Shown here: in pieces, positions 8,470 to 16,425 of the stretch
How positions within the stretch are numbered: position 1 is the stretch's first letter
How the letters are laid out: each line of letters starts with the position of its first letter
Origin: Paenibacillus etheri
Lineage (GTDB): Bacteria > Bacillota > Bacilli > Paenibacillales > Paenibacillaceae
DNA length: 64,000 nucleotides
Reading direction: 5' to 3'
Assembly (NCBI RefSeq): GCF_001012825.1
Contig: NZ_LCZJ02000012.1
Location: 131,185 to 195,184 of the forward strand
Notes under the pieces: generated by a model
What the model saw: the letters and a program-made list of their open reading frames with translations, nothing else
Told to the model about the DNA's origin: nothing
Databases searched by the model: none
Translations under genes and position numbers: made by a program

Positions 8470-10800
8470 TTAAACTTGCTCCCGCAGCTCTTCAAAACCT
8501 TGGGCCCGCTGGAGCAGCCGGAACGGAATGAAGAAGATAACAGCTACAATTCCGAGAGCACATGATACAGGGATTACTATGGTTTCTGCCGCTATATTGA
8601 CGTTTACTTTAAATATTACTTCCAAAGCTAAACTTAGCACGGCTATATACAAGCCGAGAGACATCAGCAGGCTCAGCAGCATCGCATAAACGGATTTTAA
8701 TCCCAGATGCTTATACAAGAACCCTTTTCCTACACCAAGTGCCCGTATGATCACAGAATCCTTATACTCATTCAAGTAATTCATGTAAATGAGGTTGAGA
8801 TTGAAAAGGACGGATGAGAAAATACAAATCCAGCATAGCCATTTAAAAATGGTCAAGAAATCGGCCATGCGTTTCATAATCGCCATGCCCATTATGCTGA
8901 TATGCATAAGTGAAACGCCGCTTACATTTTCTTTAAATGAGCTGGAATCGGCTTTTACAAGAAACAGCAGGCTCCCTTTCGATTCGTTGACGGCAGGCTT
9001 CAGGATAAATGCCGGATTTACCTGTCCGGCTTCGTAGATCCCTTTGACTCTGTAATTTTTTGTGGCTCCGTCCAGCTCCAGCTTGAGCGTGCCGCCTACT
9101 TTTACCTCAATTTGTTCACTGAAAGCAGAGGAAATAAGCACATCGTCAGCCGAACCCTGGAATACATCCTCACCCTCCAGAATTTTATATTTAATGTGAT
9201 AATCGTCTTCATTAATACTGCAGATTTGGGCTGATTTTGACGAGCCTTGAGCGGTTAGCAGGGTTCCTGATTGCCGGTACAGCTTGGTATATCCGTCTAC
9301 CTCAGCCGACTCCTTTAAGGCGTTCTCCAGCTTGGCCGGGTCGTCGCTGACGGCCAGATAATTATAATTTAGCTTTTGCTCCACTCCGGCAGTATAGCTG
9401 TCCCGGACCGTTTTCTCCAATGTATAGCCGACCAGCAGAAATAGACTGGTTAGAGTTAGGCTTAATACGGTAATGACAAAGGCATAACGATTGGCCTTAA
9501 TATTTTTGGCGGTGTAATGCACAAGCTTGTTTTTTAACGGAAGGGATGACAGCAGCTTAATGCACCATAGAGTAATCACGAAAAAAAAGCCGATATATGC
9601 CACAATGACTATACTGCTAAGCAGCGCTGATCCCCTGCCCAGATAAACGGCGTAGACCACCAGAGTCAAAAGGGCAAATAGAACAGACAACCAGGTCACT
9701 TTGCGCTTGGATGCTTTCCAGGAAATATTGTCGCCCCGTATAACAAATAAAGGATGTATAGCTTCCAGAGCTTTTGTGGCGATATTGATAAAGATAAAAT
9801 AGATCAACAGAAACAGCAAAAATCCGGCAAGTACCCTGCCGATTAGAGATGAATCATATTCTGTGTTATGAATACCGCTTCTTACAAGCAGTTGCCGGGC
9901 CAGAGGGATACTGGCGATACTGCCAAGGAGAACCGGAATGATAAACACCAGATATAGCTCCATCCGCAGCGCCTTTTTGATAGATTTCATCCGGATGGAC
10001 AATAATCTCATTATGGCGATATCCTGCTGGCGTTGAACGATAATCATAAAGATCCCGCTAAGCACGGATAAAATAGTCATAATATAACTCATCGTATTAA
10101 GTATGTTCAGCGTGGTCGCATTGGTATTGAGCTCGGTTTGAATCTCCTGCTTTTTGTCTTCAATAGTAGAATAGGTATAGCCCGGTTCAATGGTCTTTAG
10201 TTCGGATTTTACTTCATCGATCCGATCGCCATTAATCAAGGTTATGAAGTTATTCGGCATTTCATTGGTAAGAGGATAAAAGGAAACCTTTCCGTATCCA
10301 ATCATCTCAGACTGTCCATCAACGGCTCTTGATGTGCTCTCGATATCTTTAACCGTGTAAGTCTGGTTACCTATGCTTACCTGATCAGCTTGTTTAATGT
10401 TTAATTCTTCAGCCAAAGGTGCAAACAGAATGATTTCATCTTCCTGCAAGCCAAAATCACCAATGATCAGACTGCCGAGGATTTCACTTTCATCATGCTT
10501 AAACGTAGTTGAAAATGCACTTTGTTTGCTGATCTGAAGTCCATCCGTTTTTAGCTCATCGAGTTTCCGGTCATAGGCACTCGAGGCGTAGGTAGCCTCA
10601 ACTTTTAGATCCGCACCATTCAATTCTTCTACTTGACCTGTCAGAAAATGCTCTGTTTCCGAAATTATCTGGGGGATAGCCAGCGAGATGCTTACGGCTA
10701 TCACGACGGATAGCATAACAAACAGGTAAAGCAGAAGATTACTCTTTTGCTTACGCGTATTATATAGCTTGAACACTGTTCTCCACTCCAAGGATTTCAC
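8470..10800 (-). CDS. FtsX/MacB-type ABC transporter permease of the RiPP locus
   Basis: The protein has 776 residues. A signal-anchor helix lies at about 22-45, followed by a long extracytoplasmic domain. Three helices sit at about 230-350 (first FtsX module, with the RQQDIAIMRLLSIRMKSI coupling segment). More helices follow at about 370-470, then a second outer domain and a final set of helices at about 645-765 (second FtsX module, VIIRALGVGKGFLYKH). This duplicated-FtsX layout is typical of Firmicute peptide exporters or immunity transporters paired with a LolD-like ATPase. The GTG at 10800 gives a 41-bp overlap with the ATPase gene; an internal GTG preceded by GGAGTGGAG (about 10773) is an alternative start. 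It is the last gene of the minus-strand cluster. Likely role: export of, or self-protection against, the modified peptide. Confidence 0.82.
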   Translation of the reverse strand: MKSLEWRTVFKLYNTRKQKSNLLLYLFVMLSVVIAVSISLAIPQIISETEHFLTGQVEELNGADLKVEATYASSAYDRKLDELKTDGLQISKQSAFSTTFKHDESEILGSLIIGDFGLQEDEIILFAPLAEELNIKQADQVSIGNQTYTVKDIESTSRAVDGQSEMIGYGKVSFYPLTNEMPNNFITLINGDRIDEVKSELKTIEPGYTYSTIEDKKQEIQTELNTNATTLNILNTMSYIMTILSVLSGIFMIIVQRQQDIAIMRLLSIRMKSIKKALRMELYLVFIIPVLLGSIASIPLARQLLVRSGIHNTEYDSSLIGRVLAGFLLFLLIYFIFINIATKALEAIHPLFVIRGDNISWKASKRKVTWLSVLFALLTLVVYAVYLGRGSALLSSIVIVAYIGFFFVITLWCIKLLSSLPLKNKLVHYTAKNIKANRYAFVITVLSLTLTSLFLLVGYTLEKTVRDSYTAGVEQKLNYNYLAVSDDPAKLENALKESAEVDGYTKLYRQSGTLLTAQGSSKSAQICSINEDDYHIKYKILEGEDVFQGSADDVLISSAFSEQIEVKVGGTLKLELDGATKNYRVKGIYEAGQVNPAFILKPAVNESKGSLLFLVKADSSSFKENVSGVSLMHISIMGMAIMKRMADFLTIFKWLCWICIFSSVLFNLNLIYMNYLNEYKDSVIIRALGVGKGFLYKHLGLKSVYAMLLSLLMSLGLYIAVLSLALEVIFKVNVNIAAETIVIPVSCALGIVAVIFFIPFRLLQRAQGFEELREQV

Positions 10801-11446
10801 CCCCGTTTAAAACGATTTTACGTTCTCCCATTTCACCAATCTCCTTATCATGGGTCACAATGACCAGTGCACAACCGGTACGCCTGCGGGTTTCAAGCAG
10901 CAGGTCCATGACCATACCGCTGTTATCCGCATCCAGTGCACCTGTAGGTTCGTCACATAACAGCACCTGTGGGTTATTTACCAATGCCCGTACAATAGCC
11001 ACTCTTTGCGCTTCCCCGCCGGACAGGGATTTGACGTTATTTTTCGATTTATTGCTGATACCAACCAGATCCAGCAGCTCAAGAGCTGTGTTTTTTTTCA
11101 CTTTGTAGCTTAACTTTGAACTCATTGGAAGAATGATATTATCAAGCACGTTCAAGCACTGGATTAAATTTGCGTTCTGAAAAATGAGACCAATCTTTTC
11201 CCGCCGCAGCTGCTCTAGGTTTTTTTCCTTCTTGAAATTCACCAGCTTATCATCAAAATACACGCTGCCGGAAGTCGGCTCCGTCAATAAAGCGGCAATA
11301 TTCAGCAGAGTAGACTTTCCGCAGCCTGAGGGCCCCATAATAGTAATGAATTCATGACCATTGATTGTAAGATCGATGCCCTGAAGGATCTTGTTCTCTC
11401 CCTCGCCATCGATGAAGGTCTTATGTATATCCTTTAGCCTGATCAT
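10760..11446 (-). CDS. ABC transporter ATP-binding protein of the RiPP locus
   Basis: The protein has 228 residues, the usual length for LolD/MacB-type ATPases. Walker A is GPSGCGKS at residues 38-45. The Q-loop lies near FQNANLIQCLNVLDNI, the signature is SLSGGEAQRVAIVRAL, Walker B is VLLCDEPTGALD, and the switch His is in IVTHDKE. All catalytic motifs are intact. It overlaps the upstream protease gene by 26 bp and the downstream permease by 41 bp, so the proteins are made from one transcript. It energises the FtsX-type permease encoded next to it. Confidence 0.9.
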   Translation of the reverse strand: MIRLKDIHKTFIDGEGENKILQGIDLTINGHEFITIMGPSGCGKSTLLNIAALLTEPTSGSVYFDDKLVNFKKEKNLEQLRREKIGLIFQNANLIQCLNVLDNIILPMSSKLSYKVKKNTALELLDLVGISNKSKNNVKSLSGGEAQRVAIVRALVNNPQVLLCDEPTGALDADNSGMVMDLLLETRRRTGCALVIVTHDKEIGEMGERKIVLNGGEILGVENSVQAI

Positions 11447-12674
11447 GACGTTGCTCCCCGCTTATTAGTTTTTTTGCGATATTTATCAGGATACGGACGA
11501 TCGTGAAGCTTAAAAAGAATAACGGCAAAATAAAGATAAACGTCTTATTGACCATAGCCAGTGCAGAACTCCACTCGCTGGCCTGGATGTCATTAAATAT
11601 AGTGATGGAATTGCTTTTAATGGTATCCAGATTCCCTATGACCTTAATCGTCAGAATGATACCCAGAACTGCCATTACTGTGGTGGAAAGGGTGTAGACC
11701 AATGCAAACACGGTATAAATCTTCTGCTCTTTTCTGCTATTAACCTTTACTAACGGTGCTTCTTCACGTTTCCCAAAAGCCCCCTTTACCACTTTTATAG
11801 CTATGCCGAAAGCATTGCTGGATATGTTATCTAATTTCAAATAATCACAGAGTATCCAATATCCGTCAAGTTTTATAAATGGTATTAAATTCATCATAGT
11901 CATCCCAATAATGGCAATAGACACAATGTAGAAGAAGCTATTATGTGATACAAAGGCAATTGCTGTAAGTGGAATAATGGTAATGAGCTGAAAATAAATG
12001 CCGCCGATGTCTACAAGCACTCTTTTTTTATGATCCAATCTCCAAGCATTGGTCATATCAACATACATAACCGGATAAAAAAGATACAACCCAATTCCTA
12101 TGGCTCCTACTCTAATCTGCTGTTTATACGCTGCAGCAACGTGTCCGAACTCGTGAATAATCAATGAAAGATAGCCCAGCAATATAAATCCCAGTGAATT
12201 TACCTGAGTAAGGCCAAAGCCGCTGGTCATCACTTGATAGGCTGAAAGTACGCCACTGAATAGAATAAGGAGTAGCATTACGATCGAGACCCATTTTACA
12301 TAAAACACCTTTAGGATCCCGAATAACCATGAGAGCCTGTTTGAATTAATGAGGGGGAGGTGCCACCACATATAGCTGCTCCCTTTTCCCTTTGTATCAT
12401 AATTCATTCCTTCTAATATGGAATTTCCAACTATGAAATCATCAACAAATTTATTTAGATCATCAGGGCTTAAAGAAATATTCATTTCCATCAGCTCTGA
12501 TTGAACCTGCAGTATCGTTTTCGTCCCGTCAAAACAGTCCATTATTATTTTGGCAGTAACCGATACTTTTATATGCTGTCTTTCGTTAAAGGAAAGCATA
12601 TATTTATCCGGGATTCCCTCGCCGGTCTCTACTCTCCAGTCATACTCCTTTAGTTTAAGAAAGTCATAATCCAC
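11421..12674 (-). CDS. PqqD-like/M50 site-2-type membrane protease fusion (RiPP maturation)
   Basis: The protein has 417 residues. Residues 10-90 resemble the PqqD-like winged-helix leader-binding domain (an SVTAKIIMDCFDGTKTILQV-type helix followed by an acidic DDLNKFVDDF stretch). Hydrophobic helices start near 115. HEFGH (H174, E175, H178) is the M50 zinc motif inside a membrane helix. NLIPFIKLDGYW (D270) matches the NxxPxxxLDG third-ligand motif of site-2 proteases. Further helices follow at about 325-345 and 380-405. The gene starts 12 bp after the maturase stop. It probably binds the leader and cleaves it, or processes the peptide within the membrane before export. YydH of the Bacillus YydFGHIJ epipeptide operon has a comparable place. 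Confidence 0.8.
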   Translation of the reverse strand: MDYDFLKLKEYDWRVETGEGIPDKYMLSFNERQHIKVSVTAKIIMDCFDGTKTILQVQSELMEMNISLSPDDLNKFVDDFIVGNSILEGMNYDTKGKGSSYMWWHLPLINSNRLSWLFGILKVFYVKWVSIVMLLLILFSGVLSAYQVMTSGFGLTQVNSLGFILLGYLSLIIHEFGHVAAAYKQQIRVGAIGIGLYLFYPVMYVDMTNAWRLDHKKRVLVDIGGIYFQLITIIPLTAIAFVSHNSFFYIVSIAIIGMTMMNLIPFIKLDGYWILCDYLKLDNISSNAFGIAIKVVKGAFGKREEAPLVKVNSRKEQKIYTVFALVYTLSTTVMAVLGIILTIKVIGNLDTIKSNSITIFNDIQASEWSSALAMVNKTFIFILPLFFLSFTIVRILINIAKKLISGEQRHDQAKGYT

Positions 12675-12685
12675 GTTTCTCTCCC

Positions 12686-14083
12686 CTATTGATTTAATAT
12701 AGTACGTTTAATGTGAAATACATATTTCTCAATGGTGCTTGCAATATCACTGCAGACTACATCATCCATATCCTGGTTGCGTTCTATGGCTGCAACTGCA
12801 CACCCGCCTCCGCACAGAAAGGCGTACTTGCAGTCCTGACATTTTTCAAGACGGAAGACACTACGGTCAAACCATTTTGCAGTATCTTCTTCATTTAATC
12901 GGACTCCGTTTTCATCAAAGGTTCCAATTGTGTGCTTTCCTTTGCCCGCATAGGTAAGACAGGTTGTTATATTTCCATCCGGGGAAAAACCAAAGTTACT
13001 GCCAGAAGTAGCTTCGCAATAATCCAGCTTCCACGGCTTCATCTGGTTTTTTGAATCAAAGAAAAAGCTAAGGAAACCAATGGAAGGAGACACAATCCCT
13101 TTAATGAAGCCTTCTTCATTTCCGTATAAACGCTCTGAAAGCAAGGTATCCAAAAGTTCATGCTCTGTCAGGATATCTTCACCAACTCCGCAAAAGTCCA
13201 GCACAGGGGATGCATACGGGTAAAACAAAGGATTCTGATCCCATTGGTTTGACTTAATTACAGCTTCAAGCTCTCGCAAGCTTTTTATGTTCGATTTATC
13301 AACATTAATGCGCAGCGCAACCTTGATTCCCAGATCGAGTACTCTGTTAATATTGCGGCAGATTTGATCAAAGCTTCCCGAACCATCGGCACGAATTCTT
13401 CTGACATCGTGAATTTCTTTGTTACCGTCAACGGTTATCTGCAGATGCAGCAGCTTAACATATCGCTCAAAAAGACCGAGATAGGGTTGTATAGTAGTTG
13501 CATTAGTGATGATTTTGACGAGTATCCCGTTAGCTTCGGCAAATTTAAGGATTCTGCTGATTACAGGATAGTTGGTCTTCAGCAACGGTTCTCCTCCAAA
13601 AACATTTATAGTTGCAGGCGTATCGCCTTTCAGTCTGATCCGTTCCTCTTTACTATTTTCCAGCGTTTCGGAAATGTATTTAAATATGGTATCCAGCTGT
13701 GTATCTGTCATCAAATTATAATTGATATGCTGATCATCGGATTCGAAACAATATGTGCATCTCAGATTGCAGCCCATGGTTGGACAAATGGTAAAGTTAG
13801 TGATTATCTTCCGTTTTGCTAATTCTTGATGTACCAGCTTATAACGGTTAATAGTATCCTTTTCCATCTGCGCATTTTCAAAAAGATAGCCCCGGCTCAT
13901 CAATTGCTGGTAAAGCTCCTCATCTTCATTGCTTTCAATATTCTTTATTCCGCTTTGCATATCCTCAATTTTAGATCTCGTTTCCTGGTCGATAATATCC
14001 ATGGCACTGGTCAACGAATTGATTGCCAGACTGTGTTCTTCATCAAGAGGATACATTAATATGTATTTAGTCAGTACTGCCAT
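12686..14083 (-). CDS. Radical SAM/SPASM peptide maturase
   Basis: The protein has 465 residues. An N-terminal region (1-95) may contribute to leader recognition. The 4Fe-4S/SAM motif is C105-x3-C109-x2-C112 (CNLRCTYCFE), with GGEP at 163-166. The C-terminal SPASM domain is complete by pattern: C356-x13-G-x4-C375, then C415-x2-C418-x5-C424-x3-C428, and C444, enough for two auxiliary clusters. ATG 14083 has AAGGAG 9-10 bases upstream. Such enzymes make thioether (sactipeptide/ranthipeptide), C-C or epimer modifications on ribosomal peptides. With Cys-rich precursors next door, thioether formation is the leading guess, but the bond type cannot be read from sequence. Confidence 0.9.
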   Translation of the reverse strand: MAVLTKYILMYPLDEEHSLAINSLTSAMDIIDQETRSKIEDMQSGIKNIESNEDEELYQQLMSRGYLFENAQMEKDTINRYKLVHQELAKRKIITNFTICPTMGCNLRCTYCFESDDQHINYNLMTDTQLDTIFKYISETLENSKEERIRLKGDTPATINVFGGEPLLKTNYPVISRILKFAEANGILVKIITNATTIQPYLGLFERYVKLLHLQITVDGNKEIHDVRRIRADGSGSFDQICRNINRVLDLGIKVALRINVDKSNIKSLRELEAVIKSNQWDQNPLFYPYASPVLDFCGVGEDILTEHELLDTLLSERLYGNEEGFIKGIVSPSIGFLSFFFDSKNQMKPWKLDYCEATSGSNFGFSPDGNITTCLTYAGKGKHTIGTFDENGVRLNEEDTAKWFDRSVFRLEKCQDCKYAFLCGGGCAVAAIERNQDMDDVVCSDIASTIEKYVFHIKRTILNQ

Positions 14084-14114
14084 TTGCCATTCTCCTTAAA
14101 AAGAAATAATAAAT

Positions 14115-14172
14115 GCTTCCCTGTTCCGGAAATATCATTTTACAGATATAAACGAACCCGGAACACGGAAGC
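14115..14172 (-). promoter_or_regulatory. Stem-loop between precursor and maturase genes
   Basis: On the minus strand GCTTCC(G)TGTTCCGG pairs with CCGGAACA(G)GGAAGC, a stem of about 15 bp with a single G-G mismatch. It is followed by an A/T-rich tail ending in TTTCTTTTT before the maturase ribosome site. It lies in the 198-bp gap after the first precursor gene. It probably acts as a partial terminator or mRNA-processing/stability element, giving more precursor than enzyme transcript. Confidence 0.65.
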
Positions 14173-14281
14173 AGTTGTTTGATTTAACGGAGTACTTCTA
14201 ATCAAAATATGTAGTGACCACAGCGTTAGCCGAATAAAATATGAAGTACAGTTGCATTAAGCTAAAGAGAATACTACTCTT

Positions 14282-14425
14282 TTAGAAAATGCATGAAAAG
14301 CTTAAACAGGAGACGTCAACCTTCAAACAGAAGCAATCAAAACACCAGGCATATTCATCTCTGATCTCCATAGCTTCAACTGTTACATCAGACCACAGCA
14401 TGGCTTGTGCGTTTAATGATTTCAT
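14282..14425 (-). CDS. RiPP precursor peptide 1 (47 aa, Cys-rich C-terminus)
   Basis: The ATG at 14425 is preceded by AAAGGAGG at 9-base spacing. The peptide begins MKSLNAQAMLWSDVTVEAM, followed by EIRDE, then the Cys-rich part YAWCFDCFCLK with further Cys at 40 and 45. The cysteines are at 28, 31, 33, 40 and 45. The first 24 residues are rich in acidic and hydrophobic residues and look like a leader; residues 25-47 look like the core. It is nearly identical to peptide 2. It is immediately upstream of the radical SAM gene on the same strand, which is the main reason to call it the substrate. Confidence 0.85.
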   Translation of the reverse strand: MKSLNAQAMLWSDVTVEAMEIRDEYAWCFDCFCLKVDVSCLSFSCIF

Positions 14426-14504
14426 CGTTAAATCCTCCTTTAATAGTCAATAATAATGGAAGCAATAACTTAAAAAAATTGAGGAAAGCGGTCGTGCCGT
14501 TAAA

Positions 14505-14648
14505 TTAGAAAATACATCCAAAGCTTACACAGGAAATGTCGATTTTTAGGCAGAAGCAATCAAAGCACCAGGCGTATTCATCTCTGATTTCCATTGCTTC
14601 TACTGTTACATCGGACCACAAAGTAGCTTGCTCGTTTAATGATTTCAT
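14505..14648 (-). CDS. RiPP precursor peptide 2 (47 aa, Cys-rich C-terminus)
   Basis: The ATG at 14648 has AGGAGGTGAAACT upstream. It is the same length as peptide 1, with the same cysteines (28, 31, 33, 40, 45) and the shared block TVEAMEIRDEYAWCFDCFC. It differs from peptide 1 at residues 6 (E for A), 9 (T for M), 10 (L in both), 35 and 37 (I for V), 41 (V for L) and 44 (G for S). These are conservative changes mostly outside the Cys block. The gene lies 79 bp upstream of peptide 1. The paralogue pair shows that the frame is under protein-level selection. Confidence 0.85.
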   Translation of the reverse strand: MKSLNEQATLWSDVTVEAMEIRDEYAWCFDCFCLKIDISCVSFGCIF

Positions 14649-14725
14649 AGTTTCACCTCCTTTTATTAATCTAATATCCATAGCTAAAATCTAAATGGAG
14701 AAAGCCGTATCACCACCATATAGGC

Positions 14726-14878
14726 TTAGAAAATGCATGAAAATGAAATGCAGCTAAAGCATGTAATAATGGGTCTGGGAGCGAAATCAAGGCAATTAAA
14801 GCACCAGGCATATTCATCTCTGGTCTCCATTGCTTCAACCGTTACCTCGGACCACAATACGGCTTGTCCATTTAATGA
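14726..14878 (-). pseudogene. Third RiPP precursor copy, start codon lost
   Basis: On the minus strand the frame matches the other two precursors from residue 3 on (SLNGQAVLWSEVTVEAM ... DEYAWCFNC). The ATG AAA of the intact copies is replaced by a sequence with an in-frame TAA at 14881-14879, and no ribosome site is present. The core is longer by five residues and ends CFSCISFSCIF, keeping five cysteines at changed spacing. It is probably a decaying duplicate, but a non-canonical internal start cannot be excluded. Bases 14879-15235 upstream are AT-rich and would hold the cluster promoter; TATAAT lies within 14950-14962 on the minus strand, with no clear -35. Confidence 0.7.
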
Positions 14879-15235
14879 TTATGGAAAATATATAATTCAC
14901 ATACTTTTATGTATTAAATGCTTTTTTATGACGTTTATTGAGTACACTTGTATTATATACCATATTATTCCTTATTGAGTTTGGAAATTTAGTGAATAAA
15001 ATGGGATTTAAAGTAAAATTGGAGGGGGTTATAGAAGTATTTATACTTGCCAAAAAACAAAATTTGTGAAAAAATTCACTAAATTAGTAGAGCTTCGTAA
15101 ATAGCGGGGGATTTAGGATGCTGCGAACAGAATTTCTCGGAAAATGGAGCCGTACGGCTTCACGCGCATGTCTATTGATGAAGAGGTGTGGTCTTATCAC
15201 TTTTTATGTGACTTCATAATTGCTTTGTGGTCAAA

Positions 15236-15306
15236 CACTTGCCGTTACAGACATCGCGGTGAACCTTATCACAAGTAACGGCTAGTTTTTTTTAGAAAAC
15301 TCTCAC
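15236..15306 (+). repeat. Dispersed quasi-palindromic repeat, copy C
   Basis: CACTTGCCGTTACAGACA starts the unit, the centre GCGGTGAACC follows, and AACGGCTAGTTTTTTTTAG ends it. It differs from copy B at a few bases. It lies upstream of the RiPP precursors, so copies B and C bracket the locus. Bases 15307-15599 hold nothing recognisable. Confidence 0.7.
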
Positions 15307-15599
15307 CAGTCACAGAAAGATGCTTTACAATTTTTTGTGTTTTCATATGTAATTATGCCGCAGGCAAGAAATCCCCGATGATAAAAACAAATATGATAAA
15401 ATTGCCACCTCCCCTTTGAATATGTCACCCAAACCGTGCAACAAGACAGGAAATTCAAATGTACAATTAAGCTACAAACTCTATTGGAGGATCAAGATCA
15501 TTTACAGTAGGTCAGATGCGCCGAATGAGTCGAAGTATTCTTTTACACTCATAAATAGCAAGAATAGGTCAATACATATTTAGGGCTGTTATTGTTATG

Positions 15600-16126
15600 T
15601 ATATGTAACAAGTACTTATATTTATTAGTATAGCGGCACTTGTTCTTGGTTCCACTGCTTATCCTTGATTGGAGTGTATGAAAATTAGTTTGAGGTCGTT
15701 GGTGCATGGACCTCCGATTTGGATTATGGGTCGGTTGCCTATTGGCTTATGAAGCTGCAAGAATCTAAGGCGCCGTATGGTTCGGTTGTAGCGGCATTGG
15801 CCACCTTAATGAAATCCTACGAGGGATCAGAACAAAATGTTATTAAAGAAGGGGCTCATGAATTTATCTCCTGAAACAGATCCTAACGATGAACAAGAAT
15901 TATTCAATCAGTATCTAGAGCTGATTCCTAACATCTCCCTTAAAGAAATTCTTGATCAGACCGAGGAAGCAAGGATGACTATAAATTCGTGATTACGTTA
16001 AAGCATGAAGACGGAACCTTGTTCCAGACACAGGAGTCCGACATAGTCACTGATAAGTTCACCTACACAGTTAAAAGAGTTGACGGTAGACTAAAGGTAA
16101 TGGAAGTCCCTCCATATCAACCCTAG
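15600..16126 (+). pseudogene. Decayed secreted/lipoprotein-like gene
   Basis: Three overlapping reading frames carry protein-like text. One near 15615-15670 has a signal-peptide-like LIFISIAALVLGSTAYP. The next runs from about 15690 to TGA 15872 (VVGAWTSDLDYGSVAYWLMK). Another runs from ATG 15858 to TGA 15992. The last runs from 15977 to TAG 16126 (ITLKHEDGTLFQTQESDIV). The frames hand over at frameshifts, as expected for a broken gene. The family is not recognised. Bases 16127-16425 show nothing clear. Confidence 0.4.
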
Positions 16127-16425
16127 GGTGTAGGCTTCATCGTAAATAGGACATAGTAAAAGCCCGCCCACCTTATCGATGGAGAGGCTGCAACATTTAG
16201 ATACTGCCAAAGCGTAGACAAGTGATTCCAATTAACGTTCTAAACCCTGTTCATAATTCTTATAAGGCTAGGGCTCTCACAGTAGCTTGTTTTAAATGCA
16301 TCCATCAATATCAAATAGGGATGCGGACCGGAGCTGATGCAAGCGACGCTTAATGATTCCAGCTTCTGGAGAAAAGGTGAATCCGGGGAAATCACATTGA
16401 TGTCCATTACAACTTAGTTTGAATT

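Noticed and set aside
14282-14648. SCIFF (six Cys in forty-five) ranthipeptide precursors
   Set aside because: There are five Cys, not six, with different spacing and a leader unlike SCIFF; the C-terminal CIF is a coincidence.
8470-14880. Identity with the Bacillus yydFGHIJ epipeptide operon
   Set aside because: Gene order is alike, but the precursors are Cys-rich, duplicated and different, and the maturase has a SPASM domain.
14733-14978. Plus-strand open frame over the third precursor
   Set aside because: It is the antisense of the degenerate precursor, which aligns with the two intact copies on the minus strand.
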